Shown here piece by piece: positions 11,399 to 22,741 of a stretch of DNA of 64,000 nucleotides. Numbering within the stretch: position 1 is the stretch's first letter; every line of letters starts with the position of its first letter. The DNA is from Evernia prunastri. Lineage: Eukaryota > Ascomycota > Lecanoromycetes > Lecanorales > Parmeliaceae. Under the pieces are notes generated by a model, which had not been told where the DNA came from, did no database searches, and saw nothing but the letters and a program-made list of their open reading frames with translations. The stretch covers positions 124,001-188,000 of the forward strand of contig NKYR01000049.1 of assembly GCA_003184365.1 (NCBI GenBank), given 5' to 3'. Position numbers and translations under genes: made by a program.

Positions 11399-12776
11399 TT
11401 GGGTTTACTCAGCAAGGGTGGGAGTACGGGAGTTGGTAGGCACGAGGGCTGTGTTGGGCTTGAGAGTCGTTGGTATTCGCGGCCAGCGACGGTGAGAGAT
11501 CAGGAGCGATCCCGTGCATCGCCTACAAAACAGAAATGCGGACAAGACGGCCCGGACGGCGGAGCTTGTGGTTCTCCGAGCAACTTGCCTGTGATCGATT
11601 AAGCGAACGTGCTCCATGACTCGCCTAAAGCGTGGGAGAGAAGTGGAACATTATCTGTGATGGTTAATGAGAGCCACGGTGAGAGCGCTCGAGTGGGCAG
11701 TGGCATTTGACAAAGATACACTATGGACTTGGAATATTGGCGTAGCGAAGCCCCAGCCCAGGCGTTGACGAGATCTATCGCTATCGAGCTCAATGCCTTT
11801 AGGAAGCATGGACAATGTGGGCAGTAAACACGATTGTAAATTGTGGTCTTGGAGCCGTTATTCTCTATCAGAATCTATGAGACTTGAACGGGCAAAGCTT
11901 ATCAAATCAAGGGCTCAAGTCCCACGATATCTGCCAAGGCACTCGGTCCCTAAGCCTGCACGCGCATTGCAACAAGGGTGTGAGATCCGATCTGAACATA
12001 CTCTGTCAGGGTGAGATCTGATCAATGATGGGAGTCGCATTTGTCTCTCCTCCTTGCTCCGTGTTGCTTCTATCAGGCGTGCATGTCAGACATCGATTCC
12101 TTCACTCTTTGATCTAAAGATACAACAAGAGTCCGCTGACTCCGTGAAAAATGGGTAGCCGGATGTTCCCACTTGCCACAGACAGCAGACGGTACGGCGA
12201 AGCTGTGTGACTGGACTTTCTGTGTTGCTGTACTTTTACCAGTGTCTCTTGTCGAAGGAGAGGAAGATGGACCGAGTGAGAAGTTGGGTGCTATTCGGAC
12301 GAACTCAATCAGGTGGGATGGTAGATAAATCAGAGGAGGGAAGTGAATATTGTTTAATGGCAATTATATTATACTAGGTTGTGCTAGAATATATGATTCT
12401 GAATCCATGTCAGTCGAGAGGACTGGATATCATGCTGCAGTGCAACTTGCGTCTGTGTGGAGAGAGCATTTAACGTCGGACTGATCCTGCATTGTGGTTT
12501 CACTGAACTAACATCTAGTGCTTTCCATACAGTAGTGAGACTGGAAAGGAAGTATTGCAAAATAGTTGTGTTCCGACGCGCAGAGAACCACAGATACGCA
12601 GGAGTTCGAATCAGTCGAGTGAGCCCTCGGGTATCCTTCCCCTTCATTGAGCGGGACGAACCGACACTAGCTCGGGACGGAATAACTTTTTGCGGTCCTG
12701 GGGAAGATGACTCTTGACAATGTACTGAAGCCTTACATTAGATTCCATTTTCGACACTCCAATCGACCTATCAGCC
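11399..12776. other. Intergenic, no recognised gene
   Basis: About 1.4 kb between uS19m and seryl-tRNA synthetase. Frames of 60-96 codons on both strands have no domain or compositional support. The last few hundred bases are presumably the synthetase promoter. Confidence 0.4.
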
Positions 12777-14266
12777 ATGTTAGACATCACAGACTTCATT
12801 GCCGAGCGTGGTGGCGATCCCGAGCGGATTCGGGAGTCCCAGCGAAGACGGGGCGAGCCGGTAGAGATCGTGGACGAAATTATTCACATGTTTGATGATC
12901 ACAGGAAAACCAATTACGGCGCTTCACAGATTGGCGGCAAAATCAACGATACGCAAAAGGAGATTGGCAAGAAGAAAAAGGCGAAAGAGGATGCTGAGGA
13001 CCTTTTAAAGCAGAAAGAAGCATTGCAAAAAGAGAAAACTGCACAGGAAGCCTTGGCCGCAGAGAAGCTGCAGGCGCTTCATCTGAAGGCTAAGACAGTG
13101 GGCAACTATGTACACGAGTCGGTCCCAATAAGCAATGATGAGGTCAAATCTACCCAAAGCTCTGCCTCGGAAAAAGCTGCCCTGTGCAGGCCAATAATAA
13201 AGTGGAAAAGGAATGGGCGCCTGAGGGGTTTCAGAAACAAAAGAAGAACTGCCTGTCACATCACGAGGTCCTCTACCGTTTAGATGGCTATGATCCAGAC
13301 CGAGGCGTTAAGATAGTGGGACACCGAGGCTACTGTTTGATAGGCTATGGCCTCTTCCTAAATCTGGCCCTGGTCAACTACGGCCTGGAGTACTTATTCA
13401 ATAAAGGCTTTACCCCCAACCAGCCTCCGTTTTTCATGAACAGAGAAGCTATGGCGAAAACGGCGCAGCTGTCACAATTTGATGACGAGCTCTACAAAGT
13501 GACCGACGACGGCACGGAAAAGACAGACAAGTACCTAATAGCAACCTCTGAGCAGCCGATTTCCGCCCTTCACGAGGGCGAATGGCTAAAAGAGAAGGAT
13601 CTACCCATAAAATATGCAGGCTACAGCACGTGCTTCCGCAAAGAAGCTGGCTCGCATGGTCGTGATGCATGGGGACTTTTCAGAGTGCACCAATTCGAAA
13701 AGATTGAGCAATTCATCTTCTGCAAACCTGACGACTCGTGGGAGCACCTCGAAGAAATGCTGGCAAACTCCGAGGGTTTCTATCAATCGTTAGGCCTCTC
13801 ATACAGGATCGTTGCCATAGTTTCTGGCGCATTGAACAATGCCGCCGCAAAGAAATATGACTTGGAATCTTGGTTTCCTTTTCAGAGTGAGTACAAGGAG
13901 CTCGTCTCTTGTTCAAACTGCACAGACTACCAGATGAGGGAGCTTGAGATACGATATGGCGCCAAGTCACAAACAAGCAGCAAGAAGACATACGCACACG
14001 CTCTGGTATGTTTGATTTGCCATTCAATCTTCAGGGGTTGCTGACATCGAATCTAGAATGCCACGCTCTGTGCCACTGAGCGTACGCTTTGCTGCGTTCT
14101 AGAAAATTATCAAACCGAACATGGTATCAACGTACCCGAGGTTCTGCGTAAATACATACCTGGCCAGCCCGAGTTCCTGCCATACACGAAAGAGCTCCCC
14201 AAAGACTCGATCTCAGCGAGAAGTACAAAACCATCAGCCTCGACAGAGCTGCCGGTCAGACAGTAG
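12777..14266 (+). CDS. SES1: Seryl-tRNA synthetase, cytosolic
   Basis: Three exons (12777-13142, 13190-14005, 14057-14266) encode 463 aa, normal for the cytosolic enzyme that charges tRNA-Ser. Residues about 1-115 form the N-terminal coiled-coil tRNA-binding arm (lysine- and glutamate-rich, KEIGKKKKAKEDAEDLL). The class II core follows: TSEQPISALH at about 241, motif 2 CFRKEAGSHGRDAWGLFRVH at about 271, GALNNAAAKKYDLE, and motif 3 NATLCATERTLCCVLENYQ after intron 2. What first looks like a frameshift near 13143 is resolved by a 47 bp intron with an atypical GTCAAA donor and a normal CAG acceptor. The C-terminal extension is short and Ser/Lys-containing. Confidence 0.94.
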
Positions 14267-17200
14267 GATCGGCAAGCCGCTCAAAAGGATCTCCGGAGTA
14301 GTCACTGGTAGTACAGCTATATAGGCTGGTAGTTACAGAAGCCCACTGAGGATAGAGTTGCTGAGACCTCATGGCCTGGAGCCAGCGAAGGGACATCAGG
14401 ACTGTGGCAAGCCGCGGCGTCGACCGAAGTGACTCAAGGCTATGATAGACTAGATACTCAAAGCCCAAATTGCCATTCAAGCATGACAAACACCGACCTC
14501 AAATCGAGAGATGACACTCTCAACTTGCACCGAACGTGTAACTCCAACTCTCCCTCCCAACCCCATACCATGCATAAACCCCCCATCTCCCCTCCCCAAC
14601 CCCGGCAAGACCAACACCTGCTGCGTTACATTGCATGTCCTACCCCAACGCAACAAGCCCCAAGTCGCTTACCCACAGCACCAAGCCTCTCGAAGCAGAC
14701 TCGCACGCGCCACCCTCAGGCAGGCAGGATGCCCGAAAGGGGTACAGTCAAAGCGTGTCGGAAACTCTCCATGGCGAATTCCCAACATGAAAGAAAAGGG
14801 AAGGAAAGGAAGAGCTGGTGGGGACTGGAACCAGAATTGAGCAGGGCTCAAAAGGCAGGTGGCCGAAAAAGGGGGAGACGTCAAAGAGGGAGCAAGCAAG
14901 ACAAGCACCGAGGAAAAGAAGATGGCATGTCACACCGTTTCTTTCCCGGGTGCGGGGATCCCCCAAAGCACACGAAACAGGTTTTTTTTCCGGGGCTTGG
15001 GTCCAGAATTGTACATACAGATGAGGAAGAGAAAGCAATCATGTTCAGCTGGCCCAAGGCTAAAGGATCTAAGCGAGGATGACATGCTCTAGTCCGCACA
15101 GATCCTTCTTTTTTTCCAAGAAAAAGATTCAATTGAATGTTTTCTATTATTTTATCGAATTGAATCTTGGAAAGCTTGCCAGATCCCGCAGGGAACCAGG
15201 TTCCCGGGGACCCAAACTCATGTGCGACCAGTTCACCGATCTTGAGTTGGGCTGAGAAATGGTATTCTCGTCGTGGGAAAGGGGAAAGAGGGACATGGCT
15301 GGAAGCATTGATACCCAAAAGAGAGAAAGAAAGATTGGTGAATACAGCGCCAAAATAGCCGTCACGGTTCATGCTCGCTGTCAGACTGTCAGTTGACTGG
15401 TGGTGATGGAAAGGGTAGAAAGCATATCTGCCCTCCCTTCACCGCTGCGAACATATCATCAACGTCTTTTTTCCCTCCGACAGTTAGAGTCCAATCAAAA
15501 TAGCAATAGTTAACTACGGTAAGCTTCTAAGGTAGACACGGGAGAAGGCGGCGCATACTACTACGGTAGCCCGGGTGCAAGATTTCTTATCGCCAGCCTC
15601 CAAAGTCTCTAGCTTTTTCCCCACTTGTTGAGACTTGAGAGCGGCCATGTTAGAGACCCCCAAACCCCACCAATGAAGAGATGTGTCCAGGTCACAGGTG
15701 TTTGGGGCTAATGCAAGCACCCTTGCAGATCCTCCTGGCTTTGGAAGGTTGGTAACCCTGCAAAAAAACGGGATCATCGTTCAAGCCAGTCAAGCGGTAT
15801 TATTTCTGACTCGGATTTTTTGATTTTTTTTCAAAACATAAACAAAAAGAAAAGAGAAATGCGATAAGTTGGCTTTTCCTAACACACGCGAGGACATGGA
15901 GATAAAAGAGATGCTGAATAGGCGGTGAATATGTAAGATATAATAATAAATAGAACAACAAATGAAAATGGGAGGTGCCCGAATTAGTGATTACTGCATA
16001 GCTGAAAACTGCTGCTCGCACCTACCTACCTACTTTCTGTAGAACTCTCCCATTATGGCGTTGGATGTTGCCCCTCTTATTCGCACTAATTCTCCGAAGA
16101 TCAGCGCGCCACCAGAGAGTAATCAGTCATGGCGCAAAGCAACGATGGTGATGCAGATGGCTTTCCATGCTTCTAAAGCCTCCTATTGCAAATCTTGGAA
16201 GACTCCTTGCAACTCTAGCCAAACGATTAGGTTCCGGGAAGGGGCAGGACCTGCGTAAAGCTGATTTTTTCCCAATTCCGATGGAGCGATGGAGGACGCC
16301 TATGTCTAGACTCTAGCACTGCATAACGGTAACAATGGCGCCAGCGATGGGCTTGAGACCGAGACGATCCGAGCAGTAAAGAGCAGATCAAGAATCCGGT
16401 GGCTGGGAGGAAAGAGGGGAAGCTCCTTGAAGAGAGGCAAGCCATCTTCTCTCATATGAGTCTATGACGAATTTCGCATGTGCGAATGTCTGAGCGGCCT
16501 CTCTGTGATAGGAAGAAAAAAGGCGAGCATCTCCGAAACGACGGCTTCCTGCCTAAAGCATGTCGGCGTGCAGTAATATATATGCAGTCGATGACTTAGC
16601 AAACGAATATACGGTATATTTATTCTTGATCAAGATGGTGAAGAAATCTGCAAAACGAAAAAGGACTCTCGAGTGTTATGAAGCAGGTAGGTAGGTTGAT
16701 GACAAAAGTAGGTAGGGTCTTGGTAAGCAGAATGGTCGAAGCGGCTGGATGATTCCAGCAAAGAAAGAGCAGACGGGTATTTTTCAGGAGTATAAAAGGG
16801 AGAGTAGACCAGAAGTCGTTGATTTCCATCATCTTGACTCACCATATATACACCCTCTGTTATTGTTATTTTATTGAGTGGCCTGCAGTGAAAGGGAAAA
16901 AGAAGAAGGGCAAAACCTTCATTGCAGGGGTTAAAGTTAAGGCTTACGGACAAGACCAGGGCATCCATACATGAAGTAGATTATGGTGCGGTTTGCCTTG
17001 CCGATTCAGAGCCGCAACGTATTAACTTACTCTACTCCGTAATCTCCACCAATTAATTCCAACGACGAAAACCTCCCGCAATTTGGATTGGAACAGTTGC
17101 CTATCACTCCAGTGATACCTACCGATTGAACTTGAAAGAACAAAAGGATTTCAGCTTCACGGAAAAGTCATTATTGGTAGGTAGGTAGCAGCTTTCGAGT

Positions 17201-17745
17201 CAGGAGCGCGGAGAGCCAGTGAAAGGAAGTTCTTGTCCGGAAGACCAAAATTCAAGTACCTCCAATCACTCCTCTGGGAATCTTAGGCCCACACCTTGTT
17301 GTGCCTGAACGAGTTATACGCTAGTGGCAACTAGCGTATCATTACAATACAACAGGGATTCACCTGCCTCTTATTATTATTACTACCTTATTGCACGCCC
17401 TCTTTCCCGCTCCTCTCTCCCTTCTTCACTCCAGTATATCACTCCTCACCGAAACAATCATTATCGCGCAGCACAGTCAATCATCATTTCTACCTCACTT
17501 GGATCCTGCCCGGTATACGTCCACGGCTCGACATCATTCAGAACCTACAGAAATCCTCCGACCGACCATATGTCTGGAGAGAGCAGCAGCCAAAGTCCTC
17601 CTCCCTCTCTTCTCCTTCGCCATTGCGACGCTATACCATCCAGAACCATTGCCTGCATTGACAGCCTTCGACCCGATCGGGGACGAGGTCCTCCACGAAC
17701 CTGTACATAACATCCTGATCCTTTCGATGCACGCGACTGTGCAAC
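14267..17745. other. Long gene-poor region with low-complexity tracts
   Basis: About 3.5 kb without a gene I can support. Frames at 14429-15082 and 14881-15372 lie on opposite strands, are low in complexity and match no family. The region holds repeated GTAG/CTAC tetranucleotide runs (about 16022-16036, 16685-16720, 17177-17188), a hairpin at 15116-15170 and pyrimidine-rich sequence before 17746. The distal part is probably a long promoter and 5' UTR of the gene starting at 17746. Confidence 0.4.
15116..15170. repeat. Imperfect inverted repeat (hairpin) in AT-rich spacer
   Basis: The 11-mer aagattcaatt (15124-15134) is matched by its exact reverse complement aattgaatctt (15158-15168) with a 23 bp AT-rich loop; ccaag and cttgg outside it extend the symmetry. 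It could form a stem in RNA or DNA. No gene is attached to it, and its function is unknown. Confidence 0.6.
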
Positions 17746-18963
17746 ATGTACCACTACTCTGTCCCTCCACAGGGATATGTCCGCTATAGCTACGATACCT
17801 CAGCAACAACCTCGCCCTCGGCATCACCTCAACCTAATCCGCCCTACTCCTATTGGATTCCACCGCAGTATCAATCACAAAACCCATCACCAAAGTCCAC
17901 AAAGCGACATTCGCGCAAACCAAGCTACACGTACCCACAAGGGCCAGGAGGATGGCACTCCCCAGCCGGATACCCATCCCAAACCTACTACACGACCAGA
18001 CCAGACTACCAGTCGCCCCCGGTATACCAGGACTATGTGAGTAGAGACAATCCTGAACGGGGCAAACCAAAAGCTCGCCGCTTTTCAAACTCTGGCACCC
18101 ATGGCGGTGGCAACACCAACGGCCCAAGGCGTTATACCTCCACGCGATCGCAGAAACAGCCTATCATCAATGATACGTCTGACGAAGCAGATGACCCCTC
18201 ATTCGCGTACATCAAGCCGCAACCCAGCCGCTACAAAGAAGAGAAGCACCACAAGCCAAAGCCCAAAGCTAACAAGTACTTCTATTTCAACCAGGTGCCT
18301 GCTCAAGAGAAAGCCACTGACTCACACAAAGCGCGGACACGTCGGCCATCGGAGTCTAGACCCTCGACGGCGAAATCAGCAAAAGCGGCGGCGCCGCCGC
18401 CGCGCGAGGCAACCGCAGCTGATGCAGCCAAGCACCGCATACCCGCTGGCTATTCGTTGAAAAATTGGGATCCCACTGAGTCACCGGTGCTACTCCTGGG
18501 TAGCGTCTTCGATGCCAATTCGCTCGGCAAATGGATATATGACTGGACCGTCTTCCACCACGGACCATCAACACCGATGTCCGAGGTAGCGGGTGATCTC
18601 TGGCTGCTGCTTATCAAGCTAGCCTGCAAGATGAAGAGAGCCGATGAGTGTTTGCCACGAGTCAGGTATCCCGACAACCGGGAAACAATCGAGGATTTCC
18701 TAGCGGGTGGCGACAGACTATGGACGCGCTTCAAAAAGTTACTCAAAATCTGCGAAGATTATATGTGGAAGGTGGCAAGGAAGGAAGGAGCGAAAGGCTC
18801 CGTGAAGATGGGGAAAAACAGTGGCTGCGAGTTTGTCGATTCCATCTTCGGACGAGACAGGGAGTTGGAAGAAACGGAAAGCCTGATGCAAGGCATCAGG
18901 CTATGGAACATGCGTTTCGACGCAAACTGCGAGGACATCTTGCGCCGTCCGTCGGCCGCCTAG
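17746..18963 (+). CDS. Conserved fungal protein of unknown function (often labelled vegetative cell wall protein gp1)
   Basis: A single exon of 405 aa. Residues 1-230 are disordered: Tyr/Pro/Ser/Gln-rich repeats (PPQGYVRYSYD, YPQGPGGWHSPAGYPSQ), then basic Lys/Arg/Ser-rich sequence and a short Ala/Pro tract. The C-terminal part from about residue 233 (IPAGYSLKNWDPTESPVLLL) to the end is a compact, Trp-rich, helix-prone domain with WIYDWTVFHHGPSTP and GCEFVDSIFGRDRELEE. I recall this C-terminal domain as conserved in many filamentous ascomycetes. The cell-wall name rests only on low-complexity similarity and should not be read as function; there is no signal peptide. It stands alone in a long gene-poor stretch. 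Confidence 0.78.
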   Translation: MYHYSVPPQGYVRYSYDTSATTSPSASPQPNPPYSYWIPPQYQSQNPSPKSTKRHSRKPSYTYPQGPGGWHSPAGYPSQTYYTTRPDYQSPPVYQDYVSRDNPERGKPKARRFSNSGTHGGGNTNGPRRYTSTRSQKQPIINDTSDEADDPSFAYIKPQPSRYKEEKHHKPKPKANKYFYFNQVPAQEKATDSHKARTRRPSESRPSTAKSAKAAAPPPREATAADAAKHRIPAGYSLKNWDPTESPVLLLGSVFDANSLGKWIYDWTVFHHGPSTPMSEVAGDLWLLLIKLACKMKRADECLPRVRYPDNRETIEDFLAGGDRLWTRFKKLLKICEDYMWKVARKEGAKGSVKMGKNSGCEFVDSIFGRDRELEETESLMQGIRLWNMRFDANCEDILRRPSAA

Positions 18964-21900
18964 AGCACACACGAGTCTTTTCCCGTTGACTCATCATTGC
19001 ATTGGTCTTGCTTTGGGAAGGATATATACTACATTTCTATGGCGCCTTGCAGCACTTCTGCGAAGATACCCTTGCCTTTTGGTTGCGGAGGAACATTTGC
19101 CAGCAAAGCATTGTCATTGGTGCAGTCCTTCAAAAAATGTAATGTATAAATATTGGGCATCATCATTTCACTTTCCGTTCAGCATCATTGGGCGCGCTGG
19201 TTTCGATGAGTCACCGGCGCTGTTGACCATAGATAAGGCTTGAGTCACGTTCCTACACAGCTCGCCTTGACGACTGCAAAGTCTGTATACACCTATCAAA
19301 AACATATTTACAATTCTCAGCCTAGTCTCCCTTGTGCTTCACGTGCCTGCTCCAAACCGTGATCGTTACGTTACAATTTAAAACACAACTCGTTGCAATA
19401 CGCATACACCACCACCAGCACTTACATATCACACCACCCCATCTCCCATCTGAAACACAGTCATCCGAAAGAACTCCACCAGCTGACCACCAAAAACGGT
19501 GCCTCACATCAGCCGCCCCGTCCAACCCTTCCCAAAAACGCAGAGGCACGCTCCAGCCCTACCCCCGGCCACGAGGCAAAACGATGGACGGGACACGCTT
19601 TATCCGTATCCGCTCTAATATCTGACTGCGACCGTTTTTCCGCATAATCTGCTGATGATACAGTAGTAGCCTCACAGACTCACAGACTCACAGTCAGCTT
19701 TACATTTTTTACCCGCCGGAACTACACTGTTCTCAGTCAGTCCCCCCCTCTTTTTTTCGATCTACCTACCTACTAACTACGGTACGCTGTTTTTGAGTAG
19801 GTACGGCAGGTAAGGTAGAATTTATGATTATTGATTGATTTCGCGAGGAATGCAGATCCCGTTCCATTCCTCACGTCACCTCCGTCACCGACCGTGTTCG
19901 TTACAAATATCTCACATCAGACGAAACGAAAGAGCCAGTTGCCGGTCCAACCGATGACCCATCTTTCCCATCGTCGGATTATCGAATCAGATCGTCTCAC
20001 ACTGCTCGACATTCAGCAAGTATACCTACGTATCTACCTCCACAACAAAACAAGCTCTCAGAAACCACCCTGTGCCCGCCTCGCCTTTTCACACCGGAGG
20101 CTCCCCTCAGCCGTTTTTTCGCATCCAGAACGTTTGTTTCCCCTCTACCCCCCCAAGCCAGCGCGTAAACCCCGCTTCCGATTGGCCCCATGCGTCCGTG
20201 CCGCAAACTGGGTGAAAAGTCATTTGCTGTGGAAAGAAAGGAAGGGAAAGAAGGAAGGGAAAGGGAGGGGAAGGGAAAAAAAGGTTTGGTTCATGCAGGA
20301 TGCGGGGATGACATGCATGGAGTAGTTTGGTGTGGTTTGATTGGATAGTCAGCTAGCTGGTGAGGCGTGGATCTTTTCCGTTGGACCCCTTTTTAAAGTA
20401 TTTTTCGCTCCTTCGCTCGCTCGCTCTCGTCTCGTCACCTCGTGCGTGGGAACGTGCATGCATATGCGTGCGCTTCCGGGAGAGTAGAGAGGGGGATTTT
20501 CGGGGGCCAGGGGGGGGGGGGGGGGAAGGAAGGATTGCGAGATGAGGCGAGGCGAGGCAAGGCGTGAGGGGCTGGTTCTTTTCTCTTCTTTCTTTCTTTC
20601 TTTCTTTTTTCTTGGTGTCTATTCTTGTTTCTTTTTTTAGGCATGGGTTGTAGGTAGGTACTTAGATACATCGTACCCGTACTCGTTGTAACCTGTAGGG
20701 TAACACTTCGCCGTTGAATGTCTACCTACCCACCTCGCTCGATACCACCCACAGTATCTTATGCTTTACCCCCCTCCTAAACTGACCGGGTCTCCCAATC
20801 CGCCCAAGATGAACAGGTACTAGTACTATTGCCTACGAACACGAGTATGTATATGTATGTTAACAGCCTTCGCGGTCCCATATCTCCAAGTGCTCGCCGG
20901 TCCTATTAGTCGCCGGACAAGATCGAAAACGACCTTCTTAACACAACACATCAATGAGAGCTTCTATGGGAATCTACCTAGTCCAGATATTGCAGTGCGC
21001 ATGAAACAAATGAATTTTGTTTATGTCTGGAGACTAATGGAACCAGTACCGAATCTTTCCCAAAGGTCGACGACATGCAGGAGCCATGACAGCGCTGCGA
21101 ATCTCAGCCTCACGAACCGGTTTCCTCCCCCCCTCTAAAACCACCCTGCCTATCCTAACCTACCTATACACCGGGAAGCCTCGAGCCTCTCGAGACGAGA
21201 TTACCGGAGACCATGACTCGTGAAGCCCTGGGCTTGATGGTGGGCGAAGGCGCGATGCCGATCTGGCCAATCGTTGATGCTCTGTTGTGCCCCACTACAC
21301 CACCATTTCCCATCAATGATTGAACTGGGTAAGTTTCTGCCTAGGGAAGTCCCACTACGGACTTTACATACTGGTGATGTGATAGTGATGCCAATACCGG
21401 GGGCTGCACGTGCTGACTTATCTTATCACACCTGTAGCCGCCGTGCGGCCGTGCCATCACAGACATGTTTCTCTTCTCACATTCTGTCTCTCGCTTTCTT
21501 TTCCTCGGAGCCTTTTTTTCTTCGTAGGGCGGTTGTGGCTTGTCTCATGATCTGATCACGGCGCTTAGATTTGACTCGGGTACTGCAGTTCGGGTTGCGT
21601 TACTTGATGCGGTGTCACTAACCGCAGTCCGCAGTCGTGTTGTTTCATGTTGCTGGCTTCGGGTGGATCACTTTTTGTGTGGAGAGGCGAACGGTCTTGG
21701 TGCTGCTTTGTTGCGAGATGCGCGTGATGTCCGAGGTGCTCGCCGCTGGGGACTCACTTTGGAGCGCGAAGGTGGGATACTGCGTAAGGAGCGGCTTTTA
21801 CTGCATTGATCTGCTCGCAGACCTGGTTAGAAATGGTGAATGCAGTCATGAGACCCTCTTGCTGGAAACTTTGCTGTGGACGTCGGTTCCGGAATTTGAG

Positions 21901-22741
21901 GCAGAAAAATCCAAGGGGGCGTTCTCAGAGGGTCACTTCAAGAATTCGATGGCTCAATGAGAGCTATGTGCCGTGTTGAGGCTTCCTAATTTCTACATCG
22001 TTACGAATGCTCTACGCCGTGTCCTTGCACGGCGGTCTGGCTGCTTTAAGGGTAGACAATTACAGCTATTCGTGCCCTACAAGCACTTGCCGAGGAGAGG
22101 AGTGACAAAGTAAATGTATTGTCACCCAGTCTTTGGCTGTCTATGTGCATTTGCAACCGCCACAACCGCCACACCTTTTTGTGTTATCTCGAGGATGGCA
22201 GTGGCACCGGTTCCGGGCTGTAGAACATAGCTGGCAGCTCGGTAACGCCCAGGTGTACGGTGGTTCTTGGCGTACGGTGTCTTCAGGAAGAGGGTTCCCA
22301 ACCTTTCATTGATATCTGGTTGACTCTGTGTAGATGGTTCTAGGAGAGAAAGAAAGCCGTTCTGGGTTCTGCCCTATATTCCACCCCAAATCCGATTGCT
22401 TTTGCCCAAGGCTGCACAAATCTAACCTGCATTTCTTAGCTGCAGATGTATCAGCTGACGTAATGTGCTTAGACTGCTCTTGGGTATCGATATATGCCTT
22501 GCTGAGTGCTTAGGCTCAGCCTCGATCAGCCTGACGGCATCGCCATGTCAAGTTCACGACGTTCAACAAGCATAACAATCATGACTTGAGGCTCTATCTT
22601 CTTTCTTTTTGTGGACCGTTTGCTCACCGAATATCATCCCTCTGCTCTTTGCGGCCCAATACAGCGGCGTGTATGAGATGAGGGGCTTTCTCTCAAGCGA
22701 GGCTCTAACATATGATTGCTAGATCCTCTCACCCTTGACCC
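18964..22741. other. Long gene-poor region with microsatellites and homopolymers
   Basis: About 3.8 kb in which I see no supportable gene. It contains a triple cagactca repeat near 19672-19695, CTAC/GTAG runs (19761-19775, 20650-20661, 20721-20731), a purine tract at 20235-20285, a tttc repeat at about 20585-20610 and a G16 run. Frames at 20857-21138, 21274-21555 and 21637-21960 have no recognisable similarity. One could be a fast-evolving or lineage-specific gene, but nothing in the sequence supports this. Confidence 0.35.
20510..20525 (+). repeat. Homopolymer G16 tract
   Basis: Sixteen consecutive G, next to shorter G runs (ggggg at 20491-20495 and at 20502-20506). The arrangement could form a G-quadruplex on the plus strand; it is also a likely sequencing-length error site. 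Confidence 0.8.

Noticed and set aside
13143..13300. Apparent frameshift in seryl-tRNA synthetase
   Set aside because: A 47 bp intron with a GT donor and CAG acceptor restores the conserved sequence in frame; the frameshift explanation is not needed.
14429..15372. Overlapping open frames of up to 217 codons on both strands
   Set aside because: Low-complexity composition, opposite-strand overlap, no domain or splice context.
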